Assembly: GCA_964543195.1 (NCBI GenBank)
Contig: CAZIXF010000007.1
Coordinates: forward strand, 50,418 to 114,417
Reading direction: 5' to 3'
DNA from: JAGTVG01 sp964543195
GTDB lineage: Bacteria; Bacteroidota; Bacteroidia; Cytophagales; Cyclobacteriaceae
Length of the DNA stretch: 64,000 nucleotides
Shown: positions 53,859 through 63,860 of the stretch, one piece after another
Numbering within the stretch: the first letter of the stretch is position 1
Layout: each line of letters begins with the position of its first letter
Made by a program: the position numbers and the translations under genes
The notes under the pieces: generated by a model
Seen by the model: only the letters and a program-made list of their open reading frames with translations
What the model was told of the DNA's origin: nothing
Databases searched by the model: none

Positions 53859-54265
53859 GATCAATCATATCTTACCGGCAACTGAAAAGATGGGAAGTAT
53901 AAAAGATTTAAATATAGCACCGGAACAGCATTGGAATCATAGCAATCGTTATGGGTTGAAATGGTATGATTCAAGCTCTAAAGGCGAACATGTTTAATAT
54001 AATAGATCTGTTGCCCTTTTTTGGCTAAAATTACTTTTTAATTATAGAGAGGCCAAATACGATGCATTTTTAAGACCGGAAAGCTTATGGTATATGAAAG
54101 CGGCTTGTCAAATGCAAATTCTCAGATTAACTTTAAAAATCATCCATAAATACCGATAATTGTATATTTACGATTGATTTACAATGGTTTTTATATTTAT
54201 TGAGATCCGGATTTTCAGGAATCGGATTTTTTAAAAAAGGATTAATTGATATCATAGAAGGAATC
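53859..54265. other. Intergenic region, no gene supported
   Basis: About 400 AT-rich bases between the anti-sigma gene and the glycoside hydrolase. A 34-codon frame from ATG 53890 (MGSIKDLNIAPEQHWNHSNR) has no known homology. No hairpin or promoter of the TAnnTTTG type recognised. Confidence 0.4.
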
Positions 54266-56958
54266 ATGACACGAGGAATTTTTTTAATCGTATTTTTTAG
54301 TTTGATCATCAACAATGTATTGGCCCAGTCGCCCCAGCAGGGATGGGATTTTACCTATGGTGGCGATGAATTTACGGATGAGGCCTTGCTGGACCTGAGT
54401 TTTCTGAATGAAGAAACCGCCGGGGAAAACGGTTTTATCCGGTTATCGGCAGACAGTTCTTATTTTGTCAATGACCAGGGAGGAATACGGTTCTGGTCAT
54501 CGAATGGAGGTACCCTGGTCAAAGGTCATGACCCCGATCTCACGGATGCCCAACTTGAGATCTATGCCAAATTCCTGGCCAAAATGGGGGTAAACATGAT
54601 CCGGTATCATGGATCGATGTTTACCAGCAACCAGGACATCAATGATCCGGATACGGAGGAAGCCGATAATATCTGGCGCGTGGTGGCTGCGATGAAAAAA
54701 GAAGGTATTTATACTACGATAAGTCCCTTCTGGCCGGCACATATCGACTTTATTCCCGCTGCATGGGAACTGGGAGATTATGTAGGTGAAGAGGCCGATC
54801 CATGGGGATTGTTATATTTTAACCAGCGCTTCAGGGATGCCTATAAAAGCTGGGTCGAATACCTGTACACAGAAGTCAATCCCTATACGGGTATCGCCTT
54901 GAAGGATGATCCCGCCGTGGCCCTCATCCAGATACTTAACGAGGACGGAGTATTTTTCTGGACCATAAACGCGGTGAAACCCTCGTTGACCATTACCATG
55001 CAGGAGCAGTTTTTTTCTTGGGCGGTGGACCGCTACGGTTCTGCCCAGGAGGCGCTGAGTGAATGGAACAATACCTCGCTTCCCGATGACGATACCGGCC
55101 TTGGAAGGTTTGAGATCATCAATATCTGGCATGCCACCGACGACCCCAATGTGCCGGAACCCACTACCGGGTTTTCAAAAAGGCTTACCGATCAGATGCA
55201 TTTTTTTGCCGAAACACAGCGAAACACGTACAAGGAATTATATGAACATTACCGGGGAATCGGATGTAAACAACTGATCAATACCACCAACTGGAAAACC
55301 GCCAGCCCTCTTAAGCTTTTTGACCTGGAACGCTGGACCAATATGGCGGGTGATGTACTGGCAGTGAATCGCTATTATTCGCCCGGTCATTTCGGTCCGA
55401 ACAACGGATGGCGTATCGAGGTAGGGCATCACTACCAGGGAGAATCAGCCCTCAGGGAGCCTGAAAAATTACCCATCAATATCAAACAGGCTGCAAACCG
55501 GCCTTTCGTCGTGACGGAAAGCGGCTGGAACCTGCCGCATAAATACCAGGCGGAAGGGCCCTTCCTGGTGGCCGCCTATTCCTCGCTTACCGGTGTGGAT
55601 TCCTATTATTGGTTCAGTCCTTCCGAAATTACCTATGAAGAAGACCCTTACTGGCCCTATTTTGGTCTTATAAACGGTGAAGAACCCATGTACCGGTGGA
55701 CTAACAGTATTCCGGGCCAGGTGGGCATGTATCCCGCCAATGCACTGGCTTTCAGAAAAGATTACATTAAGGAGGGGAATCCCGTATTGCATGAGGAGCG
55801 GACTTTTCAGTCACTCATCGAAAGGGAAATACCCCTGATCACCGAAGAGAACAGCTTCGATCCCAACAGGGATACCTACAACCCGGACCCATCTGAAGGT
55901 GAAACCGAATACTCGCCACTGACCTACCTGACCGGTCCCGTCGAAGTGGTATATGAGGGTGATCCCTCCAATACGTCCGTCTCTTCTGCGTTAAACAGTC
56001 TTATAAATTACAGCGACAAAATCATCGAGAGTGTGACGGGTGAGCTGACCTGGGATTACGATCAGGGAATCGTAACCATGAATACGGCGAAAACAAAGGG
56101 GATATGTGGATTCCCTGCCGAAGATCCTTATGATCTGGGCGGTGTGACGATCACCTCGCATAATGNNNNNNNNNNNNNNNNNNNNNNNNNNNNNNNNNNN
56201 NNNNNNNNNNNNNNNNNNNNNNNNNNNNNNNNNNNNNNNNNNNNNNNNNNNNNNNNNNNNNNNNNTTCCCTGCCGAAGATCCTTATGATCTGGGCGGTGT
56301 GACGATCACCTCGCATAATGACTATGTGGTGGTGAACGTTACCTCCATGGATGATCAGGCGATCGGAGAGTCTGAAAAAATATTGATCCAGGTGGGTACG
56401 GTTTACCGGTCGACCGGCTGGCGGGAGTCCGCCACTACGTTCTCACCACGGGAAGGGTCGGATCCGATAGAGGGCTACCGGATCGAAAGCCTGGGTGAGA
56501 TGCCCTGGAAAGCAGCGAAGACCCTGGTTAAGGTCGATATTAAAAACACAAAAGTACAATCGGCCTGGGTGTTGAACAGCGCCGGTTATGAAGCCAGGGA
56601 AACACCGGTTATCCCGACAGCTGACGGTTTGTCCCTTTGGGTGCCCATGAATGCGATGTATGTAATCCTGGATACCCGAACGCCCAGTGTCGTTACCGGG
56701 TTAAGTGAAGATGTGATTGATAAGATCGAGGTATTCCCGAATCCGAATAACGGGACTTTTAAAGTAAGGAATATCGATCAGACAGCCGGGAAGGAGTTCC
56801 GGGAATTGATCGTTACGGATATACGGGGCAAACCGGTTAAACGCTTCCAATACGCAAAAAATGAGATCTATTCACTCAGTGTACCGGCCGGAGTATATTT
56901 TATCCGGCTTGTTACTACCGATGGTGAGCTGATCACCAAGAAGCTGGTCATGAAGTGA
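54266..56958 (+). CDS. T9SS-secreted glycoside hydrolase (clan GH-A, GH5/cellulase-like), interrupted by a false gap
   Basis: A single gene if the assembly gap is closed. From ATG 54266 a signal peptide (NVLAQS) leads to a TIM-barrel: MGVNMIRYHGS, the acid/base in IQILNEDGVFFW (Glu226) and the nucleophile in FVVTESGWN (Glu419), then VDSYYWFSPSE. The 55 bases before the N-run (56111-56165) are identical to those after it (56266-56320). If these overlap and are merged, the frame runs on without interruption through GVTITSHNDYVVVN to a T9SS domain (VFPNPNNGTFKV, ending TKKLVMK). The merged protein would have 845 residues. Substrate unknown, likely a beta-glycan or mannan. Confidence 0.85.
56166..56265. 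other. Assembly gap (100 N), probably artificial
   Basis: Exactly 100 N between two identical 55-base flanks. The arrangement indicates two contigs whose ends overlap but were scaffolded with a fixed-size gap. The real sequence is likely 155 bases shorter. Confidence 0.9.
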
Positions 56959-57089
56959 TAGGATAAGAAACCGGATAGGAGAGAAGCCCCTAAAAAGGAT
57001 TAGGGAAACAGGGGCAGGCTGTGTGATAAGGGGTTGTAGTGGGTGCCTGATGAGGAAGGAAAATCCGGGCCAGGGACCCTATATACCCC

Positions 57090-57746
57090 CTACCGGTCAT
57101 ACCCCGGTATGTTTTTACCCAGTACGATATCGCGGTTACCTGTCCACAATTCACCTTCCTTTTCAAGCTTCAACAGGCCCGAGCTCCCTCCCCTCGGTGC
57201 TTCGGGCGAGACTTCCTTTGCTAACAAGAGCGGATCGCCTTCGAAATGGTAACTTCCCAGCCAGTAATATTTCCCATCAGGTTCCAGGACGGTAATATGA
57301 ATATGGGCCGGTTCGCTCCGGTCAGGGTAGGTGCCGGGTTTCAGCGTATAAAACGCGTATTGGCCATTCCGGTCTGTCCTAACCCAACCCCGGATATAAC
57401 CATGGCGTCTTTCCCAGTTCTTCCTGTTGAATTTATTTTCATAGATCCCCTGTTGATTGGTATGATATACATACAGGATCACATCCGGGGCGGGTGTTTT
57501 TCCGTCGGATTGAAATACCGTGCCCGATACCTTGATCTCCGTGCCCTCTTCATGGAAGCCGGGTAAGGTATCGGTGGAGGTCAGTCGCTTGTCGCCATAT
57601 TCGAACACGGCCTCACACCCTTCGCATTGACCGACAAGTACCGGTTTGACATATTTGTCGCGCTTCTCCTGTGCGCAGGATGGCAGGATCATCAGGAAGC
57701 CAATTATAAAATTGAGGACTATTTTTTTCTGGGAAATTTTATTCAT
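57090..57746 (-). CDS. Intradiol ring-cleavage dioxygenase-like lipoprotein
   Basis: 218 residues from ATG 57746. Signal with lipobox MILPSCAQE. The dioxygenase beta-sandwich shows VYHTNQQGIY (first Tyr), GWVRTDRNGQYAFYTLKPGTYP (second Tyr, shown by its parts GQYAF and PGTYP) and EPAHIHITV (two His), the complete 2-Tyr/2-His ferric iron set of protocatechuate 3,4-dioxygenase-like proteins. Exported members act on unknown substrates; catechol cleavage is not assured. Alternative start at 57782 adds 12 residues before the signal. Confidence 0.87.
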   Translation of the reverse strand: MNKISQKKIVLNFIIGFLMILPSCAQEKRDKYVKPVLVGQCEGCEAVFEYGDKRLTSTDTLPGFHEEGTEIKVSGTVFQSDGKTPAPDVILYVYHTNQQGIYENKFNRKNWERRHGYIRGWVRTDRNGQYAFYTLKPGTYPDRSEPAHIHITVLEPDGKYYWLGSYHFEGDPLLLAKEVSPEAPRGGSSGLLKLEKEGELWTGNRDIVLGKNIPGYDR

Positions 57747-57940
57747 GGTTACAGATCTAAATACCAGAATGCCTTTATTCATTTCAGTGTTGAGCAGTTA
57801 TGCCCTGACCAGAATTGAAAGATAGGTAATTGAGCCATAAGTGTCAATTCGGATTATTTAAATGATGAATTTTCTTGAATGGATTTTCCCGGGCAGAAGA
57901 ATGGTGTCTTTGGTGTTTTTACGTCAGAGATTATGTAAAA

Positions 57941-57977
57941 AAATAAACCCCGGTAATTTTGGGAAGGACCGGGGTTT
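57941..57977 (-). terminator. Hairpin with minus-strand T-run
   Basis: AAACCCCGGT (57945-57954) pairs with ACCGGGGTTT (57968-57977). On the minus strand the stem is followed by ATTTTTTTACAT. It could end minus-strand transcripts from the dehydratase side. Confidence 0.65.
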
Positions 57978-57982
57978 AAATT

Positions 57983-58400
57983 CAACCAGCTATGATAAGA
58001 GAAAGATCTGATTCAAGGATAGGGAAAATTTTTTTCTGATTCAACATTTTTTAAAAAAAAATTTAAAAAAATGAAAAATAAATATTTTACCTATATGAAA
58101 GAACGGGTTTTTTCTGTCCGGAAATTTTTTGTATTGCTCCTGGAAATTCCTGTTTCCCGTCAGAAAAATTCCTGGTTTGTGCTTGAAAATTCCTGGTTTT
58201 GAGTTAAATAATTCGTGTTTTACCGGAACCGGTTGAGAAAGACAGTTGAACCGGCATATCCGGTCATCAGGTTTTTTAATTTTTTGACAAAATGCAACCG
58301 GCAAAAAAGATCCGGAAAGGATTGCAGTTGAACGTTGATATAAACAGGATCAAAAGAATCCTGTTCTCCGGGTGAGGAGCGAACTATCTTACCCTTGACC
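57983..58400. repeat. Intergenic region with a second 22-bp-period degenerate array
   Basis: Between 58121 and 58226 five copies start at 58121, 58143, 58163, 58185 and 58207, with the shared core GAAAATTCCTGGTTTTG. Four of five are 20 to 22 bases long. The unit sequence differs from that at 47176 but the period is the same. An AT-rich run (58040-58080) precedes it. A minus-strand open frame over this stretch is repeat-derived. Confidence 0.68.
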
Positions 58401-58500
58401 NNNNNNNNNNNNNNNNNNNNNNNNNNNNNNNNNNNNNNNNNNNNNNNNNNNNNNNNNNNNNNNNNNNNNNNNNNNNNNNNNNNNNNNNNNNNNNNNNNNN
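58401..58500. other. Assembly gap (100 N)
   Basis: Exactly 100 N. Unlike the gap at 56166 the flanks do not match each other over any length I could see, so the missing sequence is of unknown size. It starts four bases after the stop of the dehydratase gene. Confidence 0.9.
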
Positions 58501-58504
58501 GGGA

Positions 58505-60232
58505 TTAATGAACATCTCTTTTAACTTCCGATCCTGACTTACCTATCAGAAAATCCAGGTCTGCCCCAAGATGAGCCTGCTGGACCGTATTGATGTAAAG
58601 ATTTACATAACCCCGGCCGGCATGCGGTTCGGGGGCCACCCAGGCCGCTTTTCTTTTTTCAAGTTCGGCTTCATCCACATCCAGATGCAGCCTGCGGTTA
58701 GGCACATCGAGGATGATCGGGTCGCCTGTTTTTACCAGTGCAAGTGTGCCGCCAATTGCCGATTCAGGGGAGATATGGAGTACTACCGTGCCAAATGCCG
58801 TTCCGCTCATTCTGGCATCGGAGATCCTCACCATATCCTTTATGCCTTTTTCCAGTATCTTTTCGGGAAGATCCATATTGCCCACTTCTGCCATACCGGG
58901 ATAACCTACCGGCCCGGCGCCTTTTAGCACCAGCACACTGTTCTCATCCACGTCGAGGGCGGGGTCATCGATCTTTTCATGATATTCCTCTATCGTCTCG
59001 AACACCACCGCACGGCCTTTGTGAACCATCAGTTTATCCGTAGCGGCGGAAGGTTTTATGACTGCGCCATCCTTGCACAGGTTACCATTCAGCACGGCAA
59101 TACCGGCATTTTTCTTAAACGGTGCGTTCAGTGTGGCGATCACCTTGTCGTTATAACATACGGCATCCGGGTAATTGTCGCCGATTGGCTTCCCGTTAGC
59201 GGTTAAGGCTTCTTTATGAAGATGATCCCGCATTTCACTGATCACCACATCTAAACCTCCGGCATAATAAAAATCCTCCATCAGGTATTCGCCCGAAGGC
59301 ATCAGGTTTACCAGCAGCGGAATGTGGCTGCCCAGCTCATCGAAATCCTTCAGGTCCAGATCTACGCCGGTACGGCCCGCTATGGCCTGGAGATGGATTA
59401 TGAAATTCGTCGATCCTCCCACGGCCGCATTAATCTTGATGGCATTTTCAAAAGCTTGCCGGGTAAGGATCTTCGAAAGCCTGAGGTCTTCTTTTACCAT
59501 GTCCACGATCCTTCTTCCCGATAACTGGGCCATCACTTTTTTTCGTGAATCCACAGCCGGGATGGTAGCTGCCCCCGGAAGGGTTAATCCCAGTGATTCG
59601 GCCATGCACGCCATGGTGGAAGCCGTGCCCATGGTCATGCAATGCCCGGCACTCCGGGCTGAACAGATCTCTGCTTCGACCAGGTCTTCACGGGTATACC
59701 CCTCGGTTTTCATCTTGTCTTTTATTTTCCATAAAAAAGTGCCCGAACCGATCCGTTCACCTTTATAGATGCCGTTCAACATCGGTCCTCCCGGGACCAC
59801 AATGGTCGGCAGATCCACGCTGCAGGCACCCATCACCGTGGCTGGGGTGGTCTTGTCGCAACCCGTAAGCAATACCACGCCATCGAGGGGATAAGCACGG
59901 ATACTTTCCTCCGTATCCATGCTGGCGAGGTTCCTGAACAGCATGGCTGTGGGCCGCATCATCACCTCACCGGTGCTCGTAACCGGGAATTCCAGCGGAA
60001 AGCCGCCCATTTCAAGTACGCCACGCTTCACAAACTCGGCGATATCCTTCAGGTGGCCGTTACAAGGGTTCAGTTCCGACCAGGTATTGCAGATCCCGAT
60101 AACCGGTCTTCCCCTGAAATGATCGTCGGGATAACCCTGGTTACGCATCCACGAGCGATGGATGAACCCGGTTTTATCATCTGAAGGTGAAAACCATTCT
60201 TCACTTCTTAGTTTCTTTTTCCTGTTTTTCAT
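58505..60232 (-). CDS. IlvD/Edd family sugar-acid dehydratase (L-arabonate/xylonate dehydratase-like)
   Basis: 575 residues. Iron-sulfur cysteines Cys57 (LNPCNGH), Cys125 (LTGCDKTTP) and Cys198 (AGHCMTMGT) are spaced as in [2Fe-2S] pentonate dehydratases. Also seen: GFIHRSWMRNQGYPDDHFRG, GGPMLNGI, GSGTFLWK and DARMSGTAFGTVVLH. GxIHRSWMKNQG-type N-terminal segments separate sugar-acid dehydratases from true IlvD, so a role in pentose or uronic-acid breakdown via 2-keto-3-deoxy acids is likely. This suits the heparinase-type lyase and other glycan genes. No obvious operon partner in view; the gap is downstream. Confidence 0.88.
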   Translation of the reverse strand: MKNRKKKLRSEEWFSPSDDKTGFIHRSWMRNQGYPDDHFRGRPVIGICNTWSELNPCNGHLKDIAEFVKRGVLEMGGFPLEFPVTSTGEVMMRPTAMLFRNLASMDTEESIRAYPLDGVVLLTGCDKTTPATVMGACSVDLPTIVVPGGPMLNGIYKGERIGSGTFLWKIKDKMKTEGYTREDLVEAEICSARSAGHCMTMGTASTMACMAESLGLTLPGAATIPAVDSRKKVMAQLSGRRIVDMVKEDLRLSKILTRQAFENAIKINAAVGGSTNFIIHLQAIAGRTGVDLDLKDFDELGSHIPLLVNLMPSGEYLMEDFYYAGGLDVVISEMRDHLHKEALTANGKPIGDNYPDAVCYNDKVIATLNAPFKKNAGIAVLNGNLCKDGAVIKPSAATDKLMVHKGRAVVFETIEEYHEKIDDPALDVDENSVLVLKGAGPVGYPGMAEVGNMDLPEKILEKGIKDMVRISDARMSGTAFGTVVLHISPESAIGGTLALVKTGDPIILDVPNRRLHLDVDEAELEKRKAAWVAPEPHAGRGYVNLYINTVQQAHLGADLDFLIGKSGSEVKRDVH

Positions 60233-60949
60233 GGGTCTGTGTAACTATGGTGAAAGTATTTGCTACTCCCTGAATATCTTAAAAAACCGGATTGCCGGGA
60301 GCGTCTGTAAGGTATATAAAATTTTAATTTATATCAGGTGATTCCGGTAGATATTGTTTTTTGTGAAAAAACATTGGCAAATTCAATGGGTTGATGGGTA
60401 TTACTGTCAGTCACTTTGCCCTTCAGTTGGGAAGACTGGGATTGAGCTGATGTGGTCAGGTTTGATGACAGGATCAAAAAGATGGTGGTTGTTAATTTTA
60501 AAAAAATCATTTTCTGCTGAATTTTTTGGAGGCCTTTGTCTAAGGTAATTTAGGGATTTTTTTGGTTAGAAGCAATATAGACCATTACCCTGTATTCCGG
60601 TATCAGTTCATTCCGGAATTTGTTCATGAGCGGTCGGTGAAATGATCTGTTCTCACAGGATAAATTATGCCTTCTTAAGATCCTGATACAAATTGGTATA
60701 GTTGAATATTCGGGAATATGGATAACGAATGTCAAAAACAGATTTTCATCGTCAAATTTGCGAGAATATGAATGATCAGGATCGCTGAGATAAATCTGTT
60801 GAATTTAGAATATTATGAGATAACCAAACCTAATCCAGGATGGATCCGGTTGTATTTTTATTTGATTTTTATGAAAGTACCGGTGGATTTATTTGTAAAA
60901 CCTGGGAAGTTATTCCTAAATTTAACTTCATTCAATAGGATAGGAAATT
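60233..60949. other. Intergenic region, no gene supported
   Basis: 717 bases, AT-rich, between divergent genes. I saw no RNA gene, no TAnnTTTG box with a TTTG partner and no protein family features in the short frames present. Confidence 0.5.
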
Positions 60950-62113
60950 ATGGATACTATCAAGTTCTTGCCTACATCAATCATCCTTGTGTTTATATTT
61001 TTTATTGCCGGTGGATGTAATGATGCCGGAACAAATCGATCAGGTGAATTGGATGATCATACCGATAGCAGTGCCATAGATTTAATATTGACTGAAAAGG
61101 AACAACTGGGCAAACTCCTGTTTTTTGAGCCTGAACTGTCGACCCCGCCCGGCCAGGCCTGCTCCCAATGTCATGATCCCGAAGTCGCTTTTGCAGATCC
61201 AGTAACGGAGCTGCCGGTATCGAGGGGTGCACGTCATGGATTGTACGGCAACCGGAATGATATGCCGGTCTCTTATTCGGCATTTGTGCCACCGTTACAT
61301 AAAGATGATGAAGAAGGGATATGGGTTGGCGGATTATTCTGGGATGGCCGGGCGAATTCGCTGCTCGAGCAGGCCCAGGGTCCCCCATTGAACCCATTTG
61401 AAATGGCCAATCCCGATACAGCGACAATTGCCGAAAAACTTCGCGCTCTTCCTTATTCCAATAGGTTTGTCGAAGTCTATGGTCCGGATGCGTTATCTAC
61501 TACTGAATATGCATTCAATTACATGGCCGATGCCATTGCGGCCTATGAAATGAGTTCAGAGGTCAATCCATTCAGCTCCAAGTACGATCACTGGCTTCGC
61601 GGTGAAGCTGAACTCACCGAACAGGAACTTCGCGGGTTGGAGCTTTTTGAAGCTGAGGATAAAGGCAATTGTGCTGCATGTCATCCGAGCCAACCTGGTG
61701 AAGATGATTCTCCGCCGCTTTTCACAGACTTTACATACGATAACCTGGGTGTGCCACGGAATCCGGAAAATCCCTTTTATTCCATGCCTTCTGAAATCAA
61801 TCCGGATGGCTATGATTTTATTGATCTTGGTCTGGGTAAAACGGTAAATGATCCCGATGAAAATGGCAAATTTCGTGTGCCGACCCTGCGGAATGTGGCT
61901 ATTACACCTCCCTATATGCACAATGGTGTTTTTAAAACTCTTTTCAGCGTGATGGCATTTTATAACACCCGGGATGTGGCTGATTGGCCGGATCCCGAGG
62001 TTCCAGAGAATGTCAATACGGAAGAGCTGGGAAACCTGGGGCTGACCAATCCGGAGTTGGAAGATCTCGTTGCATTTATGAACACACTGACGGATGGATG
62101 GGGTAGGTACTGA
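60950..62113 (+). CDS. Di-heme cytochrome c peroxidase (MauG/CcpA family), lipoprotein
   Basis: 387 residues. Lipoprotein signal IAGGC (Cys23). Two c-type heme sites, C71-SQ-C74-H75 and C241-AA-C244-H245, the spacing of bacterial di-heme peroxidases. Other family features: LGKLLFFEPELS, the FWDGRA motif near 130, NPFEM and the C-terminal FRVPTLRNVAITPPYMHNGVF (given here for orientation in parts: FRVPTLRN and PYMHNG). It probably reduces hydrogen peroxide in the periplasm with electrons from a small cytochrome or quinol chain. No partner gene adjacent. Confidence 0.92.
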   Translation: MDTIKFLPTSIILVFIFFIAGGCNDAGTNRSGELDDHTDSSAIDLILTEKEQLGKLLFFEPELSTPPGQACSQCHDPEVAFADPVTELPVSRGARHGLYGNRNDMPVSYSAFVPPLHKDDEEGIWVGGLFWDGRANSLLEQAQGPPLNPFEMANPDTATIAEKLRALPYSNRFVEVYGPDALSTTEYAFNYMADAIAAYEMSSEVNPFSSKYDHWLRGEAELTEQELRGLELFEAEDKGNCAACHPSQPGEDDSPPLFTDFTYDNLGVPRNPENPFYSMPSEINPDGYDFIDLGLGKTVNDPDENGKFRVPTLRNVAITPPYMHNGVFKTLFSVMAFYNTRDVADWPDPEVPENVNTEELGNLGLTNPELEDLVAFMNTLTDGWGRY

Positions 62114-62168
62114 TTTTTGGGGAGAGGGATATTTTTACGCTCAATAAAATAGTCTGTTAATTACTGAT

Positions 62169-62366
62169 ATGAAAACCGAACAAGATTACGATCTGTTTAT
62201 CAGGGTTAACCAGCAGGATACAGGCAATGCAAAACAAAGCATAAAAGCAAGGGAAGGGGAATTTTTGGGACCCTGTCAATTACGAACCAATCTGATCAAA
62301 AACATAAACATCGATCCGGACGACAAAGTTTATCTGCTCGGGCATTTATCTATCCGGTTTATTTGA
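62169..62366 (+). CDS. Small hypothetical ORF
   Basis: 65 residues, no recognised motif (LGPCQLRTNLIKNINIDPDD). It lies 55 bases behind the peroxidase gene on the same strand. It could be a short real gene or the remains of a longer one. Little more can be said. Confidence 0.3.
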   Translation: MKTEQDYDLFIRVNQQDTGNAKQSIKAREGEFLGPCQLRTNLIKNINIDPDDKVYLLGHLSIRFI

Positions 62367-62407
62367 CATGGCCAATGGTATGGTGAGGCCATTGAATTAA
62401 ATTTACC

Positions 62408-63235
62408 TCATTCCAAAGGCTGGATCGTAATATTGCCAGTCCGGCAACGGATCCACAGGGTAGCTTCTCCATTCCCGATGTTCCCTACCCGGTGGTATAA
62501 TTCCTGCCGATCATAGGCGACCGAATCGAAATCATTGATATTCAGCTTGCCGGTGGAGGTGGCTATGTCGAAGTTTACTGATGCTTCTTTGGGCAGGGCA
62601 ACGGTCACGCTACCTTCCTGGGTGGTGAGGGTGAGGGTATGTTCGGGCAGCAATTGATAGATCTCACAATAAATGCTTCCATTGAGGGTATGGGCTTCAA
62701 CATTTCCCTCGTGGTCGAACACCCCGATATTGCCGGTCAAAACCTCCAGGTTCAGGTCACCGGCTACCCTTTTAGTCTCCAGAATGCCATTATCGCTGCG
62801 AAATTTTATATCTCCCATTATATCCTCTGCCGTAAGGTTCCCGTTAATGGTAAAAAAATCCAACGAAACCGAGTCCGGTATGGTAAGATCAAAAGAGGCC
62901 ACATATCTTCTTTGGATATCCGGAATTTCAGCTGCGAGGTAAAAGGTGGGTTCGGAAGATGATTGCTTGATTTTAATATCCTCGATATGCTTTTCCGCAT
63001 CGGCAAAATCAAGTCCCCAGCTGCGTTTGTACACCAGTCCTTCAACCGTGCTTACGCCGCTGCCGTGCACAATGATATTGCCATTTATCGTGGTTATGTC
63101 GACGTGTTCGATGCCGGATGCGTTCCAGCCGACCGTATCGTATTCCTCATGAAAAACATCGAAGTTCTCGTCTTTCAAAAGACAACCCGTAAAAAAAACG
63201 AAACTTGCCAGGAATATGAATAAATCAGTTTTCAT
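62408..63235 (-). CDS. DUF4097-type beta-strand repeat lipoprotein
   Basis: 275 residues. Signal with lipobox FFTGCLLKD (Cys18). From about 45 on, repeated short strands with the pattern ITTINGNIIVHGS, FFTINGNLTAEDI, HTLNGSIYCEI and ATSTGKLNI, each some 20-25 residues apart. This is the DUF4097 right-handed beta-helix or adhesin-like repeat. Function unknown; anchored to the cell envelope. Confidence 0.85.
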   Translation of the reverse strand: MKTDLFIFLASFVFFTGCLLKDENFDVFHEEYDTVGWNASGIEHVDITTINGNIIVHGSGVSTVEGLVYKRSWGLDFADAEKHIEDIKIKQSSSEPTFYLAAEIPDIQRRYVASFDLTIPDSVSLDFFTINGNLTAEDIMGDIKFRSDNGILETKRVAGDLNLEVLTGNIGVFDHEGNVEAHTLNGSIYCEIYQLLPEHTLTLTTQEGSVTVALPKEASVNFDIATSTGKLNINDFDSVAYDRQELYHRVGNIGNGEATLWIRCRTGNITIQPLE

Positions 63236-63404
63236 GTTCGTGGATCGGTCGATATTACTTATAACGGATAAATATCCGGATCAGTTCGTGAGGTATTGAT
63301 TTTGCCGGGGAACCAAGCAGATCTGCTAATCACAATCCCTTCTCGCTTTTCTCGATGGAGCTTTTTTATTATCTCAATTTGCCAATAAATTTGCCATTGA
63401 TTTA

Positions 63405-63436
63405 ATAAAAAAGCCCCGGCCTATCGGCAAGGGCTT
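63405..63436 (-). terminator. Intrinsic terminator, minus strand
   Basis: AAGCCC (63411-63416) pairs with GGGCTT (63431-63436) with inner GCC/GGC pairs; on the minus strand a TTTTTTATT tract follows. It would end minus-strand transcription that comes through the duplicated tRNA end. Confidence 0.72.
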
Positions 63437-63442
63437 GTGATT

Positions 63443-63459
63443 GTGGGCGCTACTGGATT
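63443..63459 (-). repeat. 17-bp copy of the tRNA-Val 3' end
   Basis: GTGGGCGCTACTGGATT here is identical to 63602-63618, the 3' end of the tRNA-Val gene plus one flanking base. The copies lie 159 bases apart in the same orientation. Between them are the tRNA terminator and a 27-codon minus-strand frame (63458-63541, MRTGWFEIEEQS, ending before a stop inside the repeat). The duplication of a tRNA 3' end resembles an integration-site footprint. Confidence 0.7.
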
Positions 63460-63560
63460 ACTCATACGCGCAAGGCATGCGCTCAAAGCCCTCGTGAATC
63501 TCGTCACTTTGTTCCTCGATTTCGAACCAGCCGGTTCTCATCAGGATAATGCCGCCCATT

Positions 63561-63600
63561 AAATTAAAAAAGGCCACCTTTCGGCGACCTTTTTTAATTT
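63561..63600 (-). terminator. Intrinsic terminator of tRNA-Val
   Basis: AAATTAAAAAAGG (63561-63573) pairs with CCTTTTTTAATTT (63588-63600), with further inner pairing. It is close to palindromic, so it may work in both directions; it stands directly 3' of the tRNA gene on the minus strand. Confidence 0.82.
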
Positions 63601-63602
63601 AG

Positions 63603-63677
63603 TGGGCGCTACTGGATTCGAACCAGTGACCCCCTGCTTGTAAGGCAGGTGCTCTGAACCAGCTGAGCTAAGCGCCC
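63603..63677 (-). tRNA. tRNA-Val (anticodon TAC)
   Basis: 75 bases on the minus strand including the discriminator A. Acceptor GGGCGCT/AGCGCCC, D arm GCTC/GAGC, anticodon stem CCTGC/GCAGG with loop CTTACAA (anticodon TAC, valine), T arm ACTGG-TTCGAAT-CCAGT. All stems pair fully. CCA is not encoded. A terminator follows immediately. Confidence 0.96.
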
Positions 63678-63860
63678 ATATGTGTTTAAAGTTTTAATTA
63701 TAAAGTTTAAAGAACTTTTTTGCCGAACCTTGACCCTCCCGCTGCAAGCGGAATGCTCTGAATTATTTTATCAGCTCCTTGCTAAAAACCATATAAACCG
63801 TTTTTCACTGCTTTCAGCAGGACAGGCGATACTTTCCGCTTTTCGCGGAAAACTCAGGAC

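Noticed and set aside
56299..56958. Separate 219-residue protein with T9SS domain
   Set aside because: It is the C-terminal part of the glycoside hydrolase; the start codon is only GTG within the duplicated flank of the artificial gap.
58041..58304. 87-codon minus-strand frame
   Set aside because: It overlies the 22-bp-period array and AT-rich sequence; the repeated KPGIF phrases come from the DNA repeat.
60772..61020. 82-codon plus-strand frame before the cytochrome peroxidase
   Set aside because: Composition is random-like and it overlaps the peroxidase signal peptide in another frame.
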